12,785 nucleotides of DNA from Trichomonas tenax (Eukaryota; Parabasalia; Trichomonadida; Trichomonadidae). Location of the stretch: assembly GCA_023091735.1 (NCBI GenBank), contig JALKBU010001312.1:1-12785 (forward strand), given 5' to 3'. A model generated the notes under the pieces. The model was not told where the DNA came from and ran no database searches. It saw only the letters and a list, made by a program, of their open reading frames with translations. This document shows, one piece after another, positions 1 to 5,890 of this stretch (position 1 is the first letter of the stretch; each line of letters starts with the position of its first letter). The position numbers and the translations under genes were made by a program.

Positions 1-186
1 CTTTTAGTTGATACAATGCTCGTTCTATGCTCATTGCCATCAGCCCAGCTTTTAGCAAGGGTATTGATTGAAGAAAATATCGAAATATTTGATCAAATGA
101 TTAATAATAATAGTGAAAATGATGAAAATTGTGAAAAAATCGAAATACTAATGGATACACTAATTTTTTCTAATGAATACATTTGA
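1..186 (+). CDS. 3' end of an unidentified protein-coding gene (partial)
   Basis: Frame 1 is open from the first base of the window to a TGA at 184-186, giving the last 61 residues of a protein whose start lies outside. The fragment begins LLVDTMLVLCSLPSAQLLAR and ends in an acidic, Asn/Glu-rich stretch (around NNNSENDENCEK) followed by a short hydrophobic segment. The leucine-rich beginning looks helical, as in the last repeat of an alpha-solenoid, but there is not enough sequence to name a family. Codons are AT-rich, like the weakly expressed genes nearby. Unlike most genes here it ends in TGA rather than TAAA. That it is coding is likely from the open frame; its function is unknown. Confidence 0.55.
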   Translation, partial: LLVDTMLVLCSLPSAQLLARVLIEENIEIFDQMINNNSENDENCEKIEILMDTLIFSNEYI

Positions 187-389
187 AGTCATTTTTTGAA
201 CGAATCAACATTAAAGAGTATTATTATTCTGACTTAGAAATTTCCTTATGAATGCAAAATATTTTATTTTTGCCAACTTAGATGTTTTTGCTAAAACTTA
301 AAAAAAATAATTTTATTAGTTCTTTGTTTAACATCATGATTATGCAAAAAAGAACATTCTGCCATAATTGTGTTCTGATTTATGCTATG

Positions 390-655
390 TGCAAATGGAA
401 TTTCATGTGCAATTATGTGCCTTATATGCATATGAATTTTACATATGCATATAACTTGCACATGTGCATATGAATTTTACATATGCATATGGAAACCTAT
501 ATGCATATAAATTTCATATGCATATGGAAACCTATATGCATATAGAATTCTGTGTGCATATGAAATCCTATATGCATATGGAGGCCGGAAATGCATATAG
601 GTCACCTAGTTGCAAACCAAAAAATTATATGCACATGGGTCTAATATGTACATCC
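390..655. repeat. Phased minisatellite, 18-19 bp unit with TGCATAT core
   Basis: TGCA-centred units begin at 390, 408, 427, 446, 465, 484, 502, 519, 537, 555, 573, 592, 611, 630 and 647 (the last TGTA). Spacing is 17-19 bp throughout. Units 427 to 592 keep the full TGCATAT; the outer units are decayed (TGCAAAT, TGCAATT, TGCAAAC, TGCACAT). Longer exact copies exist: a 26-bp segment at 427 recurs at 465, and another at 484 recurs at 519, suggesting growth by two-unit duplications. The core ATATGCATAT is its own reverse complement, so the array reads alike on both strands. It lies about 50 bp before the centrin-like ATG. Methionine/histidine/tyrosine-rich open frames across it are by-products of the repeat. 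Confidence 0.88.
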
Positions 656-679
656 TAAATATAGCAAAAGTATTGACAG

Positions 680-697
680 AACGATAATAGTTCGTTA
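680..697. promoter_or_regulatory. Possible Myb-type elements before the centrin-like gene
   Basis: AACGATA lies at 680-686, and TTCGTTA at 691-697 contains TAACGA on the minus strand. Both resemble the TAACGA-type Myb recognition elements described for Trichomonas vaginalis promoters (from memory of that literature). No TCA-type initiator is visible between the repeat array and the ATG at 703, so this gene may use a different core promoter. The motifs are short and could occur by chance. Confidence 0.25.
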
Positions 698-702
698 AAA
701 TA

Positions 703-1167
703 ATGACTGAGAAGAGAACTTTGACTCCTCAACAATTGCAGGAAGCGAAGGATGCTTTTGAACTTTTTGACACAACCGGAACAAACACTATCGAACAGAA
801 AGAGCTGAAAATCGCTTTGATGACACTTGGATTTAATATCACGAAAGAAGAGCTTAGAACAGTTGTTTCAGAGCTTGATTCCAGCAATTCCGCAACAATA
901 GACTTCAAAGATTTTGTCCAAATCGTCGAAACACTTCTAGCAGGAAGAGATACAGTGAAAGAGCTCACAGAGGCCTTTAACTTGTTTGATCTCGACCACA
1001 CCGGCCGCATAACAGCCAAAAACATCATGGATGTAGTCGCAAGCATGGATGAGCAATTAACAGAGCCAGAAATTCATGAAATCATCGCTGAAGCCGACAA
1101 AAGAGGTGAAGGCGATATAACTCTGGAAGAATTCATCGACTTAATCAAAGACAACGCAATATTCTAA
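703..1167 (+). CDS. Centrin/caltractin-like EF-hand protein
   Basis: This 154-residue, intron-free ORF has the length and two-lobed layout of centrins: a short basic N-terminus (MTEKRTLTPQQ), EF-hand pairs 1-2 and 3-4, and a helical linker at about residues 75-90. Loops lie at residues 23-34, 59-70, 96-107 and 132-143. Centrin-like marks are the AKDAFELFDT helix before loop 1, ATIDFKDF in loop 2, the third loop ending in Asn (DLDHTGRITAKN), and a late LEEFIDLIK helix. Centrins are contractile or scaffold proteins of basal bodies and centrosome-like bodies, expected in a flagellate. All four loops depart from the canonical calcium ligands (see findings), so calmodulin-like and other EF-hand families remain possible. 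The ATG at 703 is the first in frame after the repeat array. Confidence 0.8.
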   Translation: MTEKRTLTPQQLQEAKDAFELFDTTGTNTIEQKELKIALMTLGFNITKEELRTVVSELDSSNSATIDFKDFVQIVETLLAGRDTVKELTEAFNLFDLDHTGRITAKNIMDVVASMDEQLTEPEIHEIIAEADKRGEGDITLEEFIDLIKDNAIF

Positions 1168-1613
1168 TTTAATTATCTCCCTTGTAAAAAAATGTTTCTG
1201 TTCTATGAAATTCCTCACTATATCACTCCTTTTTCTTTCTATTTTTTTCGCGACATTTTTGAATATTAATTTTCATAATTATCTCTTATTCAAAGCCAAT
1301 GCTATAAGTTCTCCCAACCTTGGGAATCTGAATGCTATAAATTTCGGTGTGATTCAAGAATATTATTTTTTAATACATTTTTAAAATCTAAAAACAATTA
1401 TATAATATATTAGATTCTCGATATACTTCCATGTGTGAGAATATTTTTCAGTGATTTGTAAAAATATGAAAAAATGATATAAAAATGTTAAAAAATGAAA
1501 ATGTAAAATGCTTTCTTTGAGCAGTTTTTCGTAATTTGTTACGTAAATTTGAATATCTTTATTTTTGTGAGAATATTTATTTTATTTTATGGAAAAGATA
1601 TCTGTCTATAAAT
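1168..1613. other. Convergent AT-rich spacer between centrin-like and RPS23 genes
   Basis: Both flanking genes end here (3'-3'). I see no coding frame and no RNA gene. The only local structure is a direct repeat AATGCTATAA at 1298-1307 and 1331-1340, enclosing a small symmetric stretch TCCCAACCTTGGGA at 1312-1325. Confidence 0.6.
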
Positions 1614-1616
1614 TTA
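1613..1616 (-). terminator. Stop-overlapping TAAA poly(A) signal of RPS23
   Basis: On the minus strand the TAA stop is followed by A, giving TAAA, then ATTTATAGAC. In trichomonads UAAA at or just after the stop acts as the polyadenylation signal (known biology). Its use here is inferred. Confidence 0.5.
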
Positions 1617-2048
1617 GCTGCGCGGCTTTTCCTTCTTTCCGAGCCAGAGGGCAAGGAGAGAGAAGCCAGCGACCTTGATGACTTTGAAGCGGCATCCTGG
1701 AAGGTCACCGACGGAACGGCCAGAGCGGCCCATACCAGCGATGAGAACGCGGTCGTTATCATCGATGAGACGGAGGGAACCATCGCGTGGAACGAAGGCT
1801 GTGATGACCTTAGAGTTCTTCTTGAGCTGAACACGGACAGCCTTACGAATGGCGGAGTTTGGCTGCTTAGCTTCGACGGCGACCTTGCCGACGACGATGC
1901 CTGATGCCATAGCAGCACCTTCAAGTGGTGTTCTGTAGACAGATGTGTTGTGTGCACGGCGATATGATGCAGAAGCCCAGAGATTGGCCTTGTGTGCAAG
2001 ACGGAGCTTGCGAGCAGCGAGACGGCCGCATGCCTTGGATTTACCCAT
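1614..2048 (-). CDS. RPS23: 40S ribosomal protein uS12 (S23)
   Basis: The 144-residue product matches eukaryotic uS12/S23 (usually about 143 residues) over its whole length. It starts MGKSKACGR, carries the family-defining loop [18 protein letters not shown] at residues 58-75 and ITAFVPRDG at 82-90, and ends [14 protein letters not shown]. uS12 sits by the decoding centre, and the PNSA loop (Pro63 here, Pro62 in human) helps monitor codon-anticodon pairing. The ATG at 2048 was preferred over an in-frame ATG five codons upstream (2063), because MGK is the conserved start. Residues 21-48 diverge from animal and yeast S23. The gene is a GC-rich island in AT-rich surroundings, the optimised codon use expected of an abundant ribosomal protein. 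It converges on the centrin-like gene and diverges from the TMEM209-like gene. Confidence 0.97.
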   Translation of the reverse strand: MGKSKACGRLAARKLRLAHKANLWASASYRRAHNTSVYRTPLEGAAMASGIVVGKVAVEAKQPNSAIRKAVRVQLKKNSKVITAFVPRDGSLRLIDDNDRVLIAGMGRSGRSVGDLPGCRFKVIKVAGFSLLALWLGKKEKPRS

Positions 2049-2749
2049 TTCTTGAAAGGCCATGGACGATTAAAACGGTTATTTTTCGAGAAACAAATCC
2101 CAATTTGATTATTCCGTTGATCATTCCTTTATATGTAAAATATATTTTTCACATTATTTTTGAGAAAGGACTAAATCATCACATTTCAAAATCAAAAATG
2201 TTATTATTTTTAGAAAATTTTATTTGATTTAAAACATACAAAGCGAATTATGTATAGAAATATGATTAAAATAAATTTTTATTTTGTGGGAAATTGAAAG
2301 AGTGTGTTCGAATTTAAAATCGATTTTATTCTATATTTAGATGATATTTTATCTATATATCAATATTTTAAAATAATTTTGTCAATACAATGATTATTAA
2401 AATTTGACAATTTGAAAAATCAATATTTATCAAAATTGACTACATATTTATTTTCAAAATTCATAAAATAAATAACCACATCATCAAATGATATCATTTT
2501 CATTAATAATTCATCAAAAAAGTAAAAATTTTCATATATTACATAATTTTATTTTAGTACATACGATTTAGTATCTAAAAACATCAAAATTATTTTCTAA
2601 AGTCAAGAATTTTAATTTTGAATAAATTAAATATATAAATATTCGAATTTTTAACAAATATTTGGAATATACAAAAGATAAAGATGTTAAAAAACGAATA
2701 AAATAGAATACAAAAAAATATCAAAATTGAAGAAGTCTGTTCGTCCAAA
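2049..2749. other. Divergent AT-rich promoter spacer
   Basis: This 0.7 kb spacer lies between the start of RPS23 (minus) and the start of the TMEM209-like gene (plus), so both promoters should be in it. It is extremely AT-rich. No clear TCA-Y-(T/A) initiator lies close to either ATG. Instead each has TCGTCC just upstream: ATCGTCC immediately before the 2063 ATG on the minus strand, and TTCGTCCAAA before the 2750 ATG on the plus strand. Short open frames here look like chance. No RNA gene is recognisable. Confidence 0.5.
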
Positions 2750-4057
2750 ATGTCCATGAATTCTTTAACGAGGCGCAAAGCTGGTTTTCAAAAGACGTCT
2801 TCTGCCGTCAGAATTGCGAACGATGGACAGATTAAATCGTATTTTGGACAGTTTAAGTCAAAAATTTCAACAAGATACCAAAATAAAACAGATATTCCGT
2901 TTCCCAAGGCACATAACGAGTTTTTGAAGACACAACCGTTTGAGCCTATATGTACACTCAAAGCTAAGCAAATATTAAGCCAAAAAACGTCGAATCTCAC
3001 AACTAGAGTATTAAAACCGGTGATTATGCTTTTATTGTCGATATTATTCCTTTTCTTTAGAATTCTCGAAGTCAAGAGTACTTATTCTCTTTCTTTATCG
3101 ATTTTATTCTTCGTTTTAGCAATTTCAAACATTACATTCATTATTTTGGAAATTAACAAGCGTAGAAAGCTTCAAAATCAAATGCAGAGCACATCTCAAA
3201 ATGATAATTTGAAGTCATCGTTCAAATTTGATACAAATAAACCATATCTCAATTTTGCGAAGGATTCATTCGAAACGGTACAGTACAACGAAACGAATTC
3301 GAACTCTACACCAGATCTTTATCGTCCATTCGTCCCTTCAGACCGTCCAACAGCAGAAATCATCACATCAATCAATTCCTTGTCAATCGAGACATCTATC
3401 GATCAGTTGGCCACAGATTCACTCCACTCTCTCGGAATCACTAACGCTGAGTACAATCAGTACCTTCTCAATTTCAAGAAATTCATCGCGAATTCTCTCC
3501 TCAAGAAACTCGTTTTGCAGCTCCACACAAAAAACCACCAGATCGAGGCCATCATCTCCGTCCCCACATTCGACCACTACAGGGAATACATCATCGAGAG
3601 AATCAAAAAGCTCGCAAGTTCTCAGTATCTCGCGGGACACTTCGGAGACCACGGCGACAGGTTCAAGGACATGGAGTGGAACAAGGAGCTCCCTTCGGAC
3701 AACCAGATCATCATGCACTCGTTCGGAACCTGGCTTTCTTATTTCATGGACTCCAAATCTTCGCATGGATATCTCAAGAACTTGTTCAAGCAGGAGTTCG
3801 TTACAACACAGAAGGATCCACAGCTCAGCAAGGACATCTTGATCTGCGTCGAGGACTGGGCAAGGTTCTACATCTTGGCGCGCGACAAGGAAGGCAATGT
3901 GAAGAGATACTGGGCGTTCCCTGGACGCGACTCGATGTACTCTGCTCTCGTCATCTTCTTCTATATCATCCAGAAGGATTACGGCAGCAGTCTTTTAGGT
4001 GCAGATCTTATGCAGCAGCCAATATGTATGAACACGATTCTTTCTACAGAAAAGTAA
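2750..4057 (+). CDS. TMEM209-like two-helix nuclear-envelope protein (Pfam CytochromB561_N type)
   Basis: The product has 435 residues. The N-terminus is basic and Ser/Lys-rich. Two hydrophobic helices (about 88-104 and 113-133) form a hairpin, followed by a basic KRRK stop and a polar linker at 140-200. The C-terminal half is globular. It carries what I recall as the signature of TMEM209: ELPSDNQIIMHSFGTWL at 313-329, an aromatic strand near 370-376, a WAFPGR turn at 388-393, and SALVIFFYIIQK at 398-409. Human TMEM209 (about 560 residues) is a nuclear-envelope membrane protein reported to bind Nup205; despite the Pfam name, it is not a cytochrome. The family call rests on these motifs from memory. 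A second Met two codons in (2756) is an alternative start. The 5' half is AT-rich while the 3' half (from about 3400) uses GC-rich codons. Confidence 0.7.
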   Translation: MSMNSLTRRKAGFQKTSSAVRIANDGQIKSYFGQFKSKISTRYQNKTDIPFPKAHNEFLKTQPFEPICTLKAKQILSQKTSNLTTRVLKPVIMLLLSILFLFFRILEVKSTYSLSLSILFFVLAISNITFIILEINKRRKLQNQMQSTSQNDNLKSSFKFDTNKPYLNFAKDSFETVQYNETNSNSTPDLYRPFVPSDRPTAEIITSINSLSIETSIDQLATDSLHSLGITNAEYNQYLLNFKKFIANSLLKKLVLQLHTKNHQIEAIISVPTFDHYREYIIERIKKLASSQYLAGHFGDHGDRFKDMEWNKELPSDNQIIMHSFGTWLSYFMDSKSSHGYLKNLFKQEFVTTQKDPQLSKDILICVEDWARFYILARDKEGNVKRYWAFPGRDSMYSALVIFFYIIQKDYGSSLLGADLMQQPICMNTILSTEK

Positions 4058-4111
4058 ACCGAAAAATCAAAAAAAAAAAAAAAAAAAAAAAAAAAGTTGT
4101 TTTCGGTTTAC
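4054..4111. repeat. 12-bp perfect inverted repeat enclosing an A27 tract
   Basis: GTAAACCGAAAA (4054-4065) is the exact reverse complement of TTTTCGGTTTAC (4100-4111). Between them lie ATC, 27 consecutive A (4069-4095) and GTTG. The left arm contains the stop codon and poly(A) signal of the TMEM209-like gene. In RNA this could fold as a 12-bp stem with a poly(A) loop. Other origins are discussed in the findings. Confidence 0.85.
4055..4058 (+). terminator. Stop-overlapping TAAA of the TMEM209-like gene
   Basis: The TAA stop (4055-4057) plus the next A forms TAAA. It lies inside the left arm of the inverted repeat at 4054-4111. The A27 tract begins 10 nt after the signal, about where cleavage and polyadenylation would be expected. 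Confidence 0.5.
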
Positions 4112-4156
4112 AATAGAGATGTTTATTCTTTATTTAAATAAATATATTATATAAAA

Positions 4157-4533
4157 TCAACCCATTTTTTCTTGAACATTGCCACGAATTAGAATTATTG
4201 ACATAGATCTGTCATTGACAATTGTTTGCATTGTAAAAGATGAATAAAATGGTGCCACAGAATTAGTATTATGTTGCTGGGATACCTTTGATGCTTCGAT
4301 CGCTGCTAAGTTAAGAGAACCAAAGTATGCAATTCATTTTGCTCAATAAGATTTATAAAAATGAAAATCGAAAATGAATTCTAGACTGAAATAAAATGCG
4401 TCTTCATTCTCTAATGAGTCAAACGAACAATAGATTCTTTCATTAGTACAGATTATCTCTCAATTGATTCATCATAGAAATCACACCACTCTCTCTTTAC
4501 AATGTTTTTACAAAACAAATCATTAACCTTATT
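4157..4533 (-). pseudogene. Coding-like broken frame, probable decayed gene (family unknown)
   Basis: On the minus strand one frame runs 101 codons from 4459 to a TGA at 4157-4159 with only two internal stops, both TGA and three codons apart (4343-4345 and 4334-4336). Its pieces look like protein: 38 codons including CSFDSLENEDAFYFSLEF, then 58 codons including NLAAIEASKVSQQ and SIILIRGNVQEKMG. Just upstream, a 26-codon open piece in another frame (4533-4456, with KREWCDFYDESIE) abuts it, so a single-base shift would join them. Still further upstream, an ATG at 4817 opens 25 codons (MSKFCQNFVKNK...), and about 39 open codons lie between. Together this fits the wreck of a gene of roughly 220 codons. 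I do not recognise the family. A chance run of open frames cannot be excluded. Confidence 0.4.
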
Positions 4534-4981
4534 TTATCACTATAATCTTATTCATGCACATTCAATTCAAATTTTCTGAGCTTTCAAATGAATAATATTC
4601 TATTAAGTATATGTTAATTGAAGGCGCATGAATAAAAATATACTGCCACTTTTTGAGTGAAGCTGTATGAATGCAAAACGTTCCTCAAAATTATAACTAA
4701 ATTTATAACTGATTATCGATGTATTAATGAACTATGTGTTCAAAATTCGAAATCTTCTTGATTTGTAATGGGTCTTTTAACCTTATTTTTTACAAAGTTT
4801 TGACAAAACTTTGACATAATGTATTAGAACAGAAAATAAGAATTTTAAATGACGAATATCAGAACAAAGTTCCTTAAAGCTTTTGCTGTATTAACAATGG
4901 ATTTCAAATTTATGCAGAACATCTAATTTTGGACTTATTTTCATAAGTTTTGTCATTATTGGACTAAACATGATTAGAGTG

Positions 4982-5026
4982 GTTGAATCTATACTTGCTA
5001 TTGATTGGCCATTCAATAGATTCAAC
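4982..5026. repeat. Nested inverted repeats
   Basis: GTTGAATCTAT (4982-4992) pairs perfectly with ATAGATTCAAC (5016-5026). Within and overlapping the right arm, 4998-5019 is a 22-bp near-palindrome: CTATTGA, T, TGGCCA, T, TCAATAG, mismatched only at the two symmetric T positions. The two foldings compete for the shared ATAG segment. Confidence 0.75.
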
Positions 5027-5774
5027 TTTTTAAGAGAAAGATTATAAATGAATCTAACGGAGAAAGCGCATTTTTCTTGTCATGAAATGATGATTATTGG
5101 TTTTCACCCACAAACAATAATGCTGGAGAGCAAGCTAAAGCAACAGCGAAGAAGAATCATTAAGATTGCAGCATTTAATATGTTTCAATTTTCCAATTTT
5201 ACTTACGAAAATATTTCAGTATTGATTTATGATGTACTTGCATTTCTTCTAGTAGATATCATGTATGGCAGACTTCAAACATATTATATCGCTTATTATT
5301 AATTTGATAAAATAAATGAAAATTCTATTCTTTGACAACAAGAAAATATAATTACATTGATAGAGTTAAGGTACGCATCATGATTTTTTATCAAATAACA
5401 AAATAAATTTTGGAATTTTATAATATTGAAGAATATCTCATGATTTTTATACAAAACAATAACAATTTCATACCCTAACTATATTTCCATTGAACATTCA
5501 TAATATATTATTTCAAATTTTTGATTGAAGAATTAAGCTTCAATAACAGAAATGTATATATTAAAAATCACAAACTGTAAATAAAAATTCGCTGTTATAT
5601 AGTTAAAAAGTAAAATAAAATATATGATATAATATTATCTTGAAATGTAGATAATGGTTGTAAAGCAAATTAACTTAATATCAGATTTAACCATAATCAC
5701 CCAATGAAATCAATACGTTACCCAAATAATAATGAAAATATTGTATATGAGAATCAAAAACAGCCAATGGACGC

Positions 5775-5798
5775 ACCGTAGCACCAAAAAACCGTAGC
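5775..5798. promoter_or_regulatory. Duplicated ACCGTAGC upstream of the SPB1-like gene
   Basis: ACCGTAGC occurs at 5775-5782 and again at 5791-5798, 16 bp apart and about 95-115 bp before the ATG at 5891. The surrounding 130 bp is clearly richer in GC than the rest of this spacer. Direct duplication at promoter distance suggests a regulatory site; this is inference only. Confidence 0.35.
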
Positions 5799-5890
5799 CA
5801 AAGAGCTGCAATGCCGATTTTCAATCAGACACAAAGCCATTACGTCGCAGATTTTGCGGTTTTCGCGAATGTGTCTTTAACAAAAAAAAT

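Larger units (their letters stand above)
4818..5890. other. AT-rich spacer before the SPB1-like gene
   Basis: No convincing gene lies here. An 84-codon open frame at 5048-5302 (+) has AT-rich codons and no recognisable domain, so I treat it as probable chance. Structure present: a nested palindrome at 4982-5026, a spaced repeat cluster at 5361-5483, and a GC-richer promoter-proximal stretch from about 5760 with a duplicated ACCGTAGC. Confidence 0.5.

Noticed and set aside
282..658. Two open frames (282-473 and 464-658) encoding Met/His/Tyr-rich repeats
   Set aside because: They are the translation of the 18-19 bp repeat array; the period of six codons comes from the DNA repeat, and neither has a domain or credible codon use.
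1536..2227. Plus-strand open frames across RPS23
   Set aside because: They are antisense shadows of the GC-rich RPS23 gene; the minus frame matches a known protein along its full length.
5048..5302. 84-codon plus-strand frame with TCAACTTTTT some 25 bp upstream
   Set aside because: Length is near chance expectation in this much spacer, codons are AT-rich, and no motif is recognisable. The TCAAC string is a poor initiator match.
5471..5480. TTAGGG-like telomere string on the minus strand
   Set aside because: A single copy, inside an imperfect inverted repeat; not a telomeric tract.
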